Below the pieces are notes generated by a model. That model made no database searches. It saw only the letters and a list, made by a program, of their open reading frames with translations, and was not told the origin of the DNA. Made by a program: the position numbers and the translations under genes. Below are positions 53,974 to 63,330 of a stretch of 64,000 nucleotides of DNA, piece after piece. The DNA is from Arenibacter catalasegens (GTDB lineage Bacteria; Bacteroidota; Bacteroidia; Flavobacteriales; Flavobacteriaceae): assembly GCF_002909235.1 (NCBI RefSeq), contig NZ_PHQQ01000008.1:95966-159965 (forward strand). Reading direction: 5' to 3'. Numbering within the stretch: position 1 is the stretch's first letter; each line of letters opens with the position of its first letter.

Positions 53974-56367
53974 ATGAAGGAAGTCATGAAAAAAAATTTG
54001 GCACAAATGTTAATTGTAGTTATGCTAATTCTCTTTAGCACCACGGCCAAGGCACAGAATACTACCCTAACCATAAAGGGAACGGTAGTGGAAGAGTCCA
54101 GTGGGCAGCCAATTTCCTTTGCTACTGTAATGGTCGCCGACAACGAAACCAAGAAGCCCATAGTAGGTACCACGACATTGGATGACGGAAGTTTTTCTTT
54201 TGAGACCACTGCTTCAGATTTTTATATTGAGGTTAGTTTTCTGGGATTTAAGACCAAAACTTTTGGAGCACCACCAACACCAGGTAAAACTATAAATTTA
54301 GGTAACGTATCGCTCTCCGAGGATGCGGAGCAATTACAGGAAGTAGTGGTACAAGGCGAAGTTTCGCGTACAGAATTTAAGTTGGACAAACGGGTTTTTA
54401 ACGTGGGGAAAGATCTTAGTACAACAGGAGCAAGTGCCTTGGAAGTTTTAAATAACGTTCCCTCTGTTAACGTTAACATAGAAGGGCGGATAAGTCTACG
54501 GGGGAGTCAGGGCGTTCAGATACTCATCAATGGTAAACCATCCATAATTGCTAGTGATGAGGGTAATGCACTAGGTACCATAACTGCCGATATGATCGAA
54601 AAAATAGAAGTTATGACCAATCCCTCTGCCAAATACGATGCAGAAGGGACATCAGGTATTATCAATATTGTTCTTAAAAAAGAGGAGCGTAAGGGACTCA
54701 ATGGTTCTATTTCGGTGAATACTGGAGCTCCTGATAGCCATAGTGTTGGGGTAAGCTTAAATAGAAGAACTGAGAATTTTAACCTTTTTACCCAATTGGG
54801 AATAGGTCTTCGCGATATGCCGAACGATCTTGAAACCCGAAACGTAGATTTGGAAAACAACACCACCATTCTTAGTAATGGTACAGAGTACCGAAATGAA
54901 ACCTATTATAATATAGTCCTTGGAACAGACTATCATATAAATGACTACAACGTTTTAACGCTTTCAGGGAACTTTGCTCTAGAAATAGAAGACCAGCCAT
55001 CGAATACCAATTTTATGGCGCTCGACGCTAATAATTCCACTACGTCTGAATGGCAACGTAACGAAGTTACGGAGGCCACAAATCCAAAACTTCAGTACGA
55101 ATTGCAATATAAAAAGGAGTTCGAAAATAATGAGGACCATACACTTCTTTTTAGTGGCTTGGGAAATTTCTTTGGAAAGGATCAATCTTCCGAATTTTTT
55201 AACACCACTATTTCTGGGGATGATAATGATAGCAGACAGAAAACTAGAACAGATTTCAAAGAAGCCATATTTACGTTTAAATTGGATTACACCAACCCAA
55301 TAACAGAAGAATGGACTCTTGAGACCGGAGCCCAATATGTTTTTAACGATGTAAGCAATGATTACGAAGTAAATAACTTTAGCGGCGGATCCTTTGTTAA
55401 TGACCCAGGACTAACCAACGTTTTTGAGTTTGACCAAAAGGTTCTTGGCCTATACGGTACGGGCTCTTACGAAGGAAAGAAATGGGGGATTAAAGGAGGA
55501 TTACGTTTAGAAGAGACAGACCAAAATACCTTGCTTGTTACAACAAACTCAACCAATGGTCAAAGCTATAGCAACTTTTTTCCAAGTTTACATTCTTCCT
55601 ATAAATTTAGTGATAGGGTGTCATTGCAGGCTGGATACTCCAAGCGTATATACCGCCCTAGAATGTGGGATTTAAACCCCTTTTTCAACATTCGGAACAA
55701 CTACAGTGTACGCCAAGGAAATCCTGAATTACAGCCAGAGTTTACGGATTCCTATGAAATAACAAGTATTTACATTCTAGGCTCAGCAAGCATAAATTTT
55801 GGAGTATATCATAGGTATACCACGGATGTAATTGAAAGGATAACCACCTTTGAGAACAACGTAAGTACTTTTAAACCTGAGAACATTGGAGTCAATAAGG
55901 CAACAGGAGTGGAGTTCAACGCAAAATATAGTCCAGCAAAATGGCTCACTCTAAACGGCGATTTTAATTATAATCAATTTAAAAGAGATGGTATTTTCGA
56001 AACCACTGTTTTTGATTTCAATAATGACCAATGGACTTCTAAGCTAATGACCAAAATTAAATTTCCAGCGGATATCGATTTAGAGATGACCGGCAATTAC
56101 GAATCCAGTTACCAAACCGTACAAAGTAATGTTAGTGACAACCTGTATATGGATCTTGGAATTAGAAAGAGTATGCTTAAAGGTAAGGCCGTTATTAATT
56201 TAAGCATAAGAGATGTTTTTGCCTCTAGGGTTGATGAGAGCCAAATTGCCCAAGCAGACTACGAAGTGTATAATCGCCGTCAGCGAGGGAGGTTTTTAGC
56301 ATTAGGGTTTAGTTATGGTTTTGGTAAGGGAGAGGCCATGCAATACTCTGGACAGCGCAGGAGATAG
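53974..56367 (+). CDS. TonB-dependent receptor, outer-membrane beta-barrel family
   Basis: A 797-aa outer-membrane protein with a signal ending TAKAQ. A carboxypeptidase-regulatory-like domain spans residues about 28-115 (IKGTVVEESSGQPISFATVMV). A plug (about 120-220, QEVVVQGEVSRTEFKLDK, ALEVLNNVPSVNV, EKIEVMTNPSAKYDAEGTSG) leads to a barrel ending in an FGYGFGKG-type strand region (GFSYGFGKGE). This layout is the outer-membrane barrel subfamily (PF14905-like) rather than SusC. It likely imports a metal chelate or small organic ligand. It is divergent from a LytS/LytTR two-component system that may control it. Confidence 0.9.
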   Translation: MKEVMKKNLAQMLIVVMLILFSTTAKAQNTTLTIKGTVVEESSGQPISFATVMVADNETKKPIVGTTTLDDGSFSFETTASDFYIEVSFLGFKTKTFGAPPTPGKTINLGNVSLSEDAEQLQEVVVQGEVSRTEFKLDKRVFNVGKDLSTTGASALEVLNNVPSVNVNIEGRISLRGSQGVQILINGKPSIIASDEGNALGTITADMIEKIEVMTNPSAKYDAEGTSGIINIVLKKEERKGLNGSISVNTGAPDSHSVGVSLNRRTENFNLFTQLGIGLRDMPNDLETRNVDLENNTTILSNGTEYRNETYYNIVLGTDYHINDYNVLTLSGNFALEIEDQPSNTNFMALDANNSTTSEWQRNEVTEATNPKLQYELQYKKEFENNEDHTLLFSGLGNFFGKDQSSEFFNTTISGDDNDSRQKTRTDFKEAIFTFKLDYTNPITEEWTLETGAQYVFNDVSNDYEVNNFSGGSFVNDPGLTNVFEFDQKVLGLYGTGSYEGKKWGIKGGLRLEETDQNTLLVTTNSTNGQSYSNFFPSLHSSYKFSDRVSLQAGYSKRIYRPRMWDLNPFFNIRNNYSVRQGNPELQPEFTDSYEITSIYILGSASINFGVYHRYTTDVIERITTFENNVSTFKPENIGVNKATGVEFNAKYSPAKWLTLNGDFNYNQFKRDGIFETTVFDFNNDQWTSKLMTKIKFPADIDLEMTGNYESSYQTVQSNVSDNLYMDLGIRKSMLKGKAVINLSIRDVFASRVDESQIAQADYEVYNRRQRGRFLALGFSYGFGKGEAMQYSGQRRR

Positions 56368-56772
56368 GATTAGTTATTTTAGCCTTCAAAACATACTAAA
56401 CACAAAACAGTATTTCCATGTATGCCCTGTAGTATGAAAACCGCTTTATGCTTAGACAAAAAAAACCATGGAGTTAAAGTATTAAATCGCCTCATTTCTA
56501 CAACGTATAACCATTTCTAACCCACATTATCTTCTCCTCTTAAAGGGTTATATCGAATATTTACCGTAAAACTTTTTCCCTAATCTCCACCTATAAAAGA
56601 AGAGAAAACCTAGGTCCTTATAGGGAGGGTCGTTAAAAATTTCCAAATTATTTCATTGAAGTTAAGGCAAAGTCTATTAGGGTCAATCTTCCACCAACGG
56701 GTTTAGTATATTGAAATCATAATATGTCAACCGGTAGGCATATCGTATATAGTTACCGTTAAAATATAAATT
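56368..56772. other. Intergenic region before the DUF2383-type gene
   Basis: A 405-bp AT-rich gap. No gene, terminator or repeat is recognised; the promoter of the next gene is presumably inside. Confidence 0.4.
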
Positions 56773-57225
56773 ATGAATAAGGATATTGAAAAAATAGAGG
56801 GCAAGATAAAGGATGTCATCACAAAAAATGAAGATGCCGTAAAAGGTTTTGAAAATGCGGCAGAAAATGCCAAGGAAGTAGGTATACAAAATTACTTTGA
56901 AAATAAAGCTACGGAAAGAAGGATGTTTATATCAACTTTAAAGAATTCCTCTCCCGAACTTAAATTGGGAGATAACGAGATTGATGGAAGTGCAGCAGGT
57001 ACCGCACATCGTGCTTGGATGGATATTAAGGCATTTTTTTCTGGTGATAACGACGAGTCCATGTTGGAAGAGGCAGTGAGGGGAGACAAATCAGCTATTG
57101 AAGAATATAATGAGGTTTTGGCCGAGGTTCTAGTCCCACATAGGGTAAAAGAAATTCTACGGGAACAACGCGATGCCATTCAGAACGATTTGGAAACATC
57201 TAAAATCCTTGAAGATTTCAGGTAG
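56773..57225 (+). CDS. DUF2383 (PA2169-like) four-helix-bundle protein
   Basis: A 150-aa cytoplasmic, mostly alpha-helical protein resembling the PA2169/DUF2383 ferritin-like bundle family of small stress-associated proteins. It has AHRAWMDIKAFFSG between helices and EEAVRGDKSAIEEYNEVLAEV, with a charged C-terminus. Ligands for a metal site cannot be assigned by eye. It is monocistronic with a terminator 24 bp after. The HPF/RaiA-like and CsbD-like genes nearby suggest a stress-linked neighbourhood. Confidence 0.88.
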   Translation: MNKDIEKIEGKIKDVITKNEDAVKGFENAAENAKEVGIQNYFENKATERRMFISTLKNSSPELKLGDNEIDGSAAGTAHRAWMDIKAFFSGDNDESMLEEAVRGDKSAIEEYNEVLAEVLVPHRVKEILREQRDAIQNDLETSKILEDFR

Positions 57226-57248
57226 TTATTCACTTTACTAAAAACAAA

Positions 57249-57274
57249 GAACCCTTATCTAAAAGGGTTTTTTT
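57249..57274 (+). terminator. Terminator after the DUF2383-type gene
   Basis: AACCCTT (57250-57256) pairs with AAGGGTT (57263-57269), followed by TTTTTG. Confidence 0.7.
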
Positions 57275-57351
57275 GTGCCGAGTTTAGTTTTAATTACCAA
57301 CTATTCAAAACAGGTTTCTAAGCCCCGCTAACACCTTCAACGACAATAAGT

Positions 57352-57654
57352 TTAATAGTCCTGCTTCTTTTCTTTTCGCTTACGCAATTGTCGCTCTAGG
57401 TCGTTCACAGACTCCGCGATGGAACTTTCAAAATTATCATGACTCGCTTCGGCAAACAATCGTGGTCCCGGGAGACTCAATCTAATATTGCAGATTTTTC
57501 CAGTTTCATCAGAAGATGTATTTTCCTCCTTGAAGAAGACATCGGCTCGTATGACCATTGCATACTTTTCCCCTAATTTTTCAAGTTTCTCTTTTGCCAA
57601 TTTCTCCAAACTGGCACTACCAGCCACATCGTGATATTCATATATAATGTCCAT
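57352..57654 (-). CDS. HPF/RaiA-family ribosome hibernation factor
   Basis: A 100-aa short-form ribosome-associated inhibitor (HPF/RaiA) with the beta-alpha-beta-beta-beta-alpha fold: MDIIYEYHDVAG, KLEKLGEKYAMVIRADVFFKEE, CNIRLSLPGPRLFAEASH and SVNDLERQLRKRKEK. It binds the decoding region of the 30S subunit and silences ribosomes in stationary phase. The usual long C-terminal dimer domain is absent. It lies among other stress-type genes and is separated from them by AT-rich gaps. Confidence 0.9.
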   Translation of the reverse strand: MDIIYEYHDVAGSASLEKLAKEKLEKLGEKYAMVIRADVFFKEENTSSDETGKICNIRLSLPGPRLFAEASHDNFESSIAESVNDLERQLRKRKEKKQDY

Positions 57655-57993
57655 AATATTTATTTAGCTAATCAATTCTAGTTGGATTTTGCAATGCTCG
57701 TTTTATTTGTCAATAAGCATTAATCCCATTGGTTATTTATTATCCCGAAATGTACGGACCAATAATGGCATGGGGTGCTTTAATCGGTTATAGGATGACC
57801 CCAATGCATTTCAATGAGTCTGAAAACAAAATATTATATTTTATTGAGTACAGTTTTATAAGGGACCTGGACCTATCAGGAAATCATACTATAATTAGTG
57901 TGTAGCAGTCATAAATCTTTTTAATGCTGATAAATCCTGCTTCTTCTGCTAATCCTTAACAATGGCGAGCTTCGTAAATTTTATTCTATAACC
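57655..57993. other. Intergenic region upstream of the HPF gene
   Basis: A 339-bp AT-rich gap between two minus-strand genes. Nothing recognisable; it should hold the HPF promoter. Confidence 0.35.
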
Positions 57994-58368
57994 TTATGAT
58001 TGTTCTTTCTTAGTTAAAGACCATTCCATAATTTCCTTGCGTATCTCTTCTGGGCTACGTTGTCTTCTTTTTGCTATGCTATCGATTATCTTATTAAAAC
58101 TTCCTTTTTCATATTCGGTATCTACTTCCTTTACAGCAGGGTAATGGGAAAGATATTCATCCCGCACTGCCAACCATTGCGCTTCCAAACGCGTATCAAG
58201 TTTCATATCTACCCCTCCATTATTAACGGGTTTTCCCAAATCCTCATCTGAATTTCCAATGGATTCTGTCTCATGGTAATCCTGACTTAGACCATGGTTT
58301 TGTGGAACATCGTTTTCCAAACCTTGGAAAGACTTTTCATTATCTTGATTCTTTCTTTCTGTAGTCAT
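57994..58368 (-). CDS. Small hydrophilic stress-type protein, CsbD-like C-terminus
   Basis: A 124-aa acidic, hydrophilic protein without signal or membrane segments. The N-terminal 55 residues are low complexity and likely disordered (NQDNEKSFQGLEND). The C-terminal half (about 60-120) has W-(x3)-RDEYLSHYPAVKE, then DTEYEKGSFNKIIDSIAKRRQRSPEEIRKEI, a spacing that resembles CsbD-type stress proteins. The similarity is weak and by eye. It sits between HPF and the tRNA-Asn remnant. Confidence 0.55.
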   Translation of the reverse strand: MTTERKNQDNEKSFQGLENDVPQNHGLSQDYHETESIGNSDEDLGKPVNNGGVDMKLDTRLEAQWLAVRDEYLSHYPAVKEVDTEYEKGSFNKIIDSIAKRRQRSPEEIRKEIMEWSLTKKEQS

Positions 58369-58515
58369 GCGAAAATATATTTGATTAATATTCCTTGAAA
58401 AGATAAAACTACAAAATGACCACTATTAAGCTTGCTCATATGGACTTATAACTAACCTCAAAACCGTATTACGGCATAATATCAAAGCGGCGCAGATATA
58501 CAATATGCTTTAAAT

Positions 58516-58553
58516 AAAAAAATCCAACCTATTTTCATAAGTTGAATTTTTTT
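58516..58553. terminator. Terminator of the displaced tRNA-Asn gene
   Basis: AAAAATCCAAC and GTTGAATTTTTTT (stem of about 8 bp with one mismatch) flank a 12-nt loop, with A and T runs on both sides. On the minus strand it directly follows the tRNA-Asn 3' end at 58558-58600, so it is probably the original tRNA terminator. Confidence 0.55.
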
Positions 58554-58557
58554 GTTT

Positions 58558-58600
58558 GCCACCCTCTTGGGCTCGAACCAAGGACCCTCTGATTAACAGC
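58558..58600 (-). other. tRNA-Asn 3' fragment, probable integration site (att)
   Basis: Read on the minus strand, this holds the anticodon loop CTGTTAA (GTT), variable loop, T-arm CTTGG-TTCGAGC-CCAAG and acceptor strand AGGGTGG. The D-arm and 5' acceptor strand are absent, so it is not a functional tRNA. A tRNA 3' end next to an integrase gene is the classic attachment site of tyrosine-recombinase elements. The intact tRNA-Asn would be expected at the other end, to the right of this window. Confidence 0.7.
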
Positions 58601-58674
58601 CTCAAAAGTAGTGGTTTCATCTAACGTCATTTGTCTTCTTATAGTCTGATTATCAATATTTTATGAAAATTTAT

Positions 58675-58705
58675 TTTGTATTTGGTAATATAATTTTTAC
58701 ATTTA
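58675..58705 (+). promoter_or_regulatory. Probable integrase promoter
   Basis: TTTG (58675-58678), 19 bp, then TACATTTA (58698-58705), close to the TAnnTTTG element. It lies 43 bp before the integrase start. Two direct copies of GTTGTACC (58717 and 58728, 11-bp spacing) follow it. Confidence 0.5.
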
Positions 58706-58748
58706 ATAGCCCATTTGTTGTACCTATGTTGTACCCAAATCAAGTCAA

Positions 58749-59966
58749 ATGATAACTATTAAGATTGTTCAACGGAAGAAAAAATTAACTGATGGATTGT
58801 ATCCCATCTTTTTGCGAATTACTAAAGATAGACAATCCAAATTTTATAAAACTCCGTTTAGCTCAACTATTTCAGAATGGACAACCTCCACCGGCACATT
58901 TAATAAAAAGAAAAATAATCATTTTCAAAATAACCGATTGCTGGTAAAAATTAAAGATCGCGCTTATAAGATTGCCACTGACCTTGAAGTAGAAAATCCT
59001 GACTATACTTTACAGGATTTCGATAAGCGATATAGAATTACTTTCAACCCTGTAAGTAATGATGTATTTGCCTTTTTTGATGAAATCATTGAGGAGATGA
59101 CGTTTGCAGGACGTATCGGAAATGCGAAGTCCTATAAAGATGCAAAAACTTCCATTCAAATTTTTCATAAAATCAAGAAACTAAATTTTAGAGAGGTAAA
59201 TTCTGCTTTTTTAAGTAAGTATGATGCCTTTCTTCGCTCCCGCGGTGGCACGGATGGTGGCGTCGGTGTAAAAATGCGTGCCATAAGGGCGTTGTATAAT
59301 AAAGCTATAGCGCGTGGTGTAATAAAGGAAAATCTATATCCATTTAAAACCTATAAAATATCAAGGCTAAGAGGCAAAGGTTTTAAACGTGCATTGGATT
59401 ATGAAGAGATCATCCGTATTATCAATTTAAATTTGTCTGACCACCCACATTTAATCAATACCAGAAATTACTTTGTTTTTAGCTTCTATACCAGGGGAAT
59501 GAACTTTGCGGATATGATGTGCTTGGAATGGAAAGATGTAGAAGCTAATGTCATCTATTACACCAGAGCGAAGACCAAAGGAAACTTCTCCATAGCCATT
59601 ATGCCCCCTGTTCAGAAAATATTGGACTATTATCGAGAACATGGTTATGGTAACAAATATGTACTTCCCCTGCTTTTTCGCGAAGACTATACCCCCACCC
59701 AACTCGCTGATCGGAAACATAAAATGTTGGGTATTTATAATATAGAACTCAAGGAAGTGGCCAAATTATGTAATATTACAAAAAACGTTAGCAGTTACGT
59801 GGCCCGGCATAGTTTTGCCAATTGCCTCAAGCAAAAAGGTGTGGCTACGGATGTCATTAGCGAATCCTTAGGGCATCAGAATTTAGCTGTTACTCAAGCC
59901 TACCTTAAAGAGTTGGATACTGATATTGTGGACAAAGCGCTTGAAGTGCTGTTACAACCCGAATAA
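58749..59966 (+). CDS. Tyrosine recombinase (integrase)
   Basis: A 405-aa site-specific recombinase of the Bacteroidota integrase type. An N-terminal arm-binding domain (about 1-90, DGLYPIFLRITKDRQS) and a SAM-like core-binding domain (about 105-200) precede the catalytic domain. The active-site residues are R249 (YTRGMNF), K275 or K277 (AKTKG), R353-H354 (ARHSFA), H376 (LGHQ) and nucleophile Y385 (TQAYL). The set is complete, so it should be active. It lies 148 bp inside the tRNA-Asn fragment and reads away from it, as expected for an element integrated at that tRNA. Confidence 0.94.
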   Translation: MITIKIVQRKKKLTDGLYPIFLRITKDRQSKFYKTPFSSTISEWTTSTGTFNKKKNNHFQNNRLLVKIKDRAYKIATDLEVENPDYTLQDFDKRYRITFNPVSNDVFAFFDEIIEEMTFAGRIGNAKSYKDAKTSIQIFHKIKKLNFREVNSAFLSKYDAFLRSRGGTDGGVGVKMRAIRALYNKAIARGVIKENLYPFKTYKISRLRGKGFKRALDYEEIIRIINLNLSDHPHLINTRNYFVFSFYTRGMNFADMMCLEWKDVEANVIYYTRAKTKGNFSIAIMPPVQKILDYYREHGYGNKYVLPLLFREDYTPTQLADRKHKMLGIYNIELKEVAKLCNITKNVSSYVARHSFANCLKQKGVATDVISESLGHQNLAVTQAYLKELDTDIVDKALEVLLQPE

Positions 59967-60536
59967 AAATAGTAGATTAAATAAGAGGATATGGCGGACA
60001 TAGTAACTACATATATAAAATCATTATTACGACAAATTGTATTATATGTTGATTATTTTAAAGTGTTCAGTGACAATGAACATTCAAAATCATTGAACGG
60101 TAAGTTTTTCCTAAATACAGGACTATCCCATAATGTGTAAATGGCTTTACCCTTCCAAAACGGTTATTAATTTGCTCTTCTAAATCTCTTTTAATCATTT
60201 TTAGGGATTACACTCCCTGAATATTAGTTCAATTTAGGTCAGGTTCAGACTGGAATCTTACCAAAAACTTAGCGCCTATATCCTATTCTATTTTTGTAGT
60301 GTTCGGGAAGATAATCGTTAGACAAAAACCGCAGAGGGCACACATGCTTAGATAAATTTGGGACGATATTCCTCTTTTGTTCAAGTTAACCTTGCTTTGG
60401 CAAGTAAAAAGGATGGAAACTGGCGGTAAGCTAGTAAATGTTTTCAATTTTTGTTCGGTAAAAATATTTGAAGTTTCATGTTTATTATATCACTTTTACA
60501 AAGAATTATAAATTTTAAATCTAAAACCATTCTTTA
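59967..60536. other. Non-coding stretch inside the integrated element
   Basis: A 570-bp AT-rich region without a recognised gene, repeat or RNA. Confidence 0.4.
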
Positions 60537-60986
60537 ATGACCACCACTAAACTTGAAAAAACTATTTACTCCTTATTCGAAGCACTGGAAAAAGAAATTC
60601 CCAGGTTTCAAAACAGTCCTGAAGATTGGGAAATTTGTAATGGGAATGTAGCTATCTGTATCATCTCGGAAGATGGCAAAGTTTATGGAAAGTTATTTGG
60701 AACAGATAAAATAGAACAAAGGGAAATCTTTAGGATTGCCTGGCAAAAAGCGAGTCAGGTGTGGATTACTGGTCATAATACAGGAGATTATGAAAAGATT
60801 GTTTTTGGGGGCACTATGGACCCTGAAGATGCCCCTATAGAACTTCCCGACCTTATTGGCTGGGTTGGTGGACAATTAATCCAATTAGACGATGAGAGTC
60901 GCATTTCTGTAGGATTTAGTGGTTTTCAAGGTTTTAATGATATCGGTATCGTTCAGACAGCATTGAAAAAGGTTTTGGCCGAATAG
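60537..60986 (+). CDS. GlcG/HbpS-like heme-binding-type protein
   Basis: A 149-aa soluble protein without signal peptide. The fold pattern resembles the GlcG/HbpS (PduO-like) family: an N-terminal helix (KLEKTIYSLFEALEKEI), a strand NVAICIISEDGKVYGKLFG, a helix REIFRIAWQKASQVWITG, then the late glycine-rich turn IGWVGGQLIQ and SVGFSGFQGFNDIGIVQTAL. Relatives bind heme or cobalamin or act as accessory proteins. Ligand residues cannot be set by eye. It is the first protein gene after the integrase and has no close operon partner. Confidence 0.65.
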   Translation: MTTTKLEKTIYSLFEALEKEIPRFQNSPEDWEICNGNVAICIISEDGKVYGKLFGTDKIEQREIFRIAWQKASQVWITGHNTGDYEKIVFGGTMDPEDAPIELPDLIGWVGGQLIQLDDESRISVGFSGFQGFNDIGIVQTALKKVLAE

Positions 60987-61335
60987 TGAAAAACTTGAAT
61001 AAGTTTATTGCCCTTTTGCCACCAATTTCATATACCTGGCAATAATCTCCTGAAAGGACAAGGAAGATAAAAAAACGTAATACAACGGATATTATCAGTT
61101 TTCATCTAATAAGAAAATACAAATGTAATATTCTCTATTTTAGAATTTTCATAACAAACTCTTCGTTATACTATCCCTTCTAATTGCACGAATAAAATTA
61201 TTATATAATAAGAAGATTAATAGCACGTTAAATTTCAATAATATTCTCATTAACCGCTTTTTATCAGTATTGTTATAATGGATATTTAATTATAAGTTAT
61301 AATATCTTACGGTGTAAAACATTTAAATCCAACCT
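60987..61335. other. AT-rich gap in the integrated element
   Basis: A 349-bp AT-rich stretch with no gene or clear signal. Confidence 0.35.
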
Positions 61336-61851
61336 ATGAAACAGTTATTTAGCAAAATTGGCACTGGAATTTTTATAGTATTCTGGCTTTTTTTAGGCCT
61401 AAAAGGATGCGTTAATAAAGTTTACAGTTTAAAAGATATTGCTGTTTATGAAGACGTAAATGAAAATGGAGAATCAAATAAAGTATATTTTATTCCAAGC
61501 AATAAGATAATAGTTAAAAAACAATATCAAGAACAATTTGAATATGCTGTATTTCAAGTTCGAGGAACTGATGCAACTCATTATTTTGGACCTTTTTATA
61601 ATAAAGGAGAAAACCTATTGGGTATAAGAACTTTCTTTGACGCAAATGAAGTCTGGAAACTAGAAATGGAGATAACGGACAAAAAAGGCAACCTATTAGA
61701 AACTACTTTTGATGATATTGGCGATAGCCATAGAAATACTTTAGTCATAAAAGATAATTCGATTGAATTCGGCGATTACGAGTATAAAAAACTATGGCCA
61801 TCGGAAGAAGATTTAGAACTTATTACTAAAGTTAAGACAGAATCGAAATGA
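61336..61851 (+). CDS. Membrane-anchored protein of unknown function
   Basis: A 171-aa protein. An N-terminal hydrophobic stretch (FIVFWLFLGLKGCV) could be a lipoprotein signal or a single membrane anchor. The rest is hydrophilic with strand-like segments (YFIPSNKIIVKKQY, EYAVFQVRG, GPFYNKGENLLG, WKLEMEITDKKGN). I do not recognise it. Its stop overlaps the next start by 4 bases (ATGA), so it is coupled to the KTSC-domain lipoprotein. Confidence 0.7.
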   Translation: MKQLFSKIGTGIFIVFWLFLGLKGCVNKVYSLKDIAVYEDVNENGESNKVYFIPSNKIIVKKQYQEQFEYAVFQVRGTDATHYFGPFYNKGENLLGIRTFFDANEVWKLEMEITDKKGNLLETTFDDIGDSHRNTLVIKDNSIEFGDYEYKKLWPSEEDLELITKVKTESK

Positions 61852-62210
61852 TTAAGTATTTTAAATTAATCATTTTATCTTTTTCACTCTTCCTTTTAAA
61901 TTCTTGTATTGGGCAAGACTGTAGTAGAATAGATAAAACTTTTGGCACCTACCAAAATGCTTTAAAAATTATAAAATCATCGGATTTCAACCTTATTGAT
62001 GATTGCAACACAAGCAGAAGCTCTTGGATATACAATGCTGAATATTTTTCGTGTGATGGCAAGACTGGATTTTTAATAATCGAAACTAAATCGCGAACAT
62101 ATATACACGAAAAAGTGCCAATTGAAATATGGAACGAATTCAAAAAAGCTGAATCTTTTGGTAAGTATTATAATCTAAATTTAAAAAGTCGATTCGGATT
62201 AATATTGTGA
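61848..62210 (+). CDS. KTSC-domain-like small lipoprotein
   Basis: A 120-aa lipoprotein (signal ending LLNSC at Cys19). The C-terminal half (residues about 60-118) matches the KTSC pattern: a strand GKTGFLIIETKSRTYIHEKVP, a helix IEIWNEFKKAESFGKYYN, and a final LNLKSRFGLIL. KTSC domains are often fused to nucleases or found in phage-related genes; here the domain is exported. It is coupled to the preceding gene by an overlapping start. Confidence 0.6.
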   Translation: MIKYFKLIILSFSLFLLNSCIGQDCSRIDKTFGTYQNALKIIKSSDFNLIDDCNTSRSSWIYNAEYFSCDGKTGFLIIETKSRTYIHEKVPIEIWNEFKKAESFGKYYNLNLKSRFGLIL

Positions 62211-62433
62211 GAAATACCGTTTTATCATCGATGCTATAACAAGTAGGGTAGAAAGTGCTAAAATCATTTGCTCAGACGTGTTTGCGAAGACCGAAACCTT
62301 TTGAATTTGACTTTTAGAAAACAAAATACATAAGCTTTGGGCAAGGGCCTAAGCGAAAAGGTAATTGCCCATCACCTGTTCTAATTGTCATAGCCAAAAC
62401 CTTTATTATCGTGCAAAACAACATATAATAAAA

Positions 62434-62859
62434 ATGAAAATAATTAAATGGATATTATTTCTGCCCTTGGCAATTATTACATCTATAATTTGTGATTCAC
62501 TCCTTCACAAACTGCACGCATTGATATCAAATTTCTGGGATTCCGTAGGGTCATATTCAAGTTACGGAAATGGAGGCACTTCAAAAGATCAACTTGTACT
62601 CATTCTGGGATATTACTTGATTCCTGCTATATCATTTTATATTGCAGGGACAGTAGCGGTCTGGGTTGTGCCGAATAGAATAAAGCTTGCTGCCATTATC
62701 TTCTTTTCATTCACTATAATAGCATCATTAGTGAGCGTAGCTTACGGGCAAACCTCGATTATGGCATGTATAGCGGCAATTGTGGGTGCAGGAATCCTTC
62801 TATTTCAACTGAATAAAAATGATAACTTACCCTCCGGAAACTCATCCAAACAATTGTAA
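62434..62859 (+). CDS. Small integral membrane protein
   Basis: A 141-aa protein with about four hydrophobic segments (WILFLPLAIITSIICDSLL, LVLILGYYLIPAISFYIAG, LAAIIFFSFTIIASLVSVAYG, IMACIAAIVGAGILLF) and a hydrophilic Lys/Ser tail. No family is recognised. ATG 62434 starts it; an in-frame TTG at 62365 would add CSNCHSQN, a possible zinc-ribbon remnant that was not accepted. Confidence 0.6.
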   Translation: MKIIKWILFLPLAIITSIICDSLLHKLHALISNFWDSVGSYSSYGNGGTSKDQLVLILGYYLIPAISFYIAGTVAVWVVPNRIKLAAIIFFSFTIIASLVSVAYGQTSIMACIAAIVGAGILLFQLNKNDNLPSGNSSKQL

Positions 62860-63037
62860 TTCTTGAGTAGAAGAGTAGTATACGCCCTAAGCAGTGGCTC
62901 CCATGAAAATCTCTAGCCCAGTTCCTTAAATTTTATTTTTTATTAAGTCCTTAACTATTGATTTTAGGGAGTTGGAATGTGCCAATTACGGAACAGCTAA
63001 TTTCTTATTTGCTGAGATAAATTTTGGTCTGAATTAA

Positions 63038-63330
63038 TTAAACTTAAGTCTCCAAGTGGAACCCTTAGGAAAAATTGATATTTTCAACATTAAATTTCCA
63101 ATCATAGAAACAACCACCAAAGTTACCGAAGTAAATTCCTTTCCAGAGGAGACATTAACGGAAATGAACTTTAATAACTAGAAATCGTAACCTATAAACA
63201 AGGAAAAAAATCCATTACAATAGAAAACCCGTCGAAAGCATAAATTAATAAACCCAAATTGAAACGAGCCCTCTTGGGTCAAGATGCCTTGGAATATTTG
63301 ATGGCCAAGGTATTCAATAAAAACAAGTAG
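63038..63330 (+). pseudogene. Decayed gene remnant
   Basis: Two protein-like frames abut. The first is open from 63038 to a stop at 63179-63181 (segment FPIIETTTKVTEVNSFPEE). Just after, a shifted frame reads EIVTYKQGKKSITIENPSKA, hits a stop at 63241 and continues in the same frame as KRALLGQDALEYLMAKVFNKNK to a stop at 63330. The pattern of a frameshift plus an in-frame stop suggests an inactive gene. I cannot name the parent family. Confidence 0.45.

Noticed and set aside
58558..58640. Functional tRNA-Asn gene
   Set aside because: Only the anticodon loop to 3' acceptor is present; the D-arm and 5' acceptor strand are missing.
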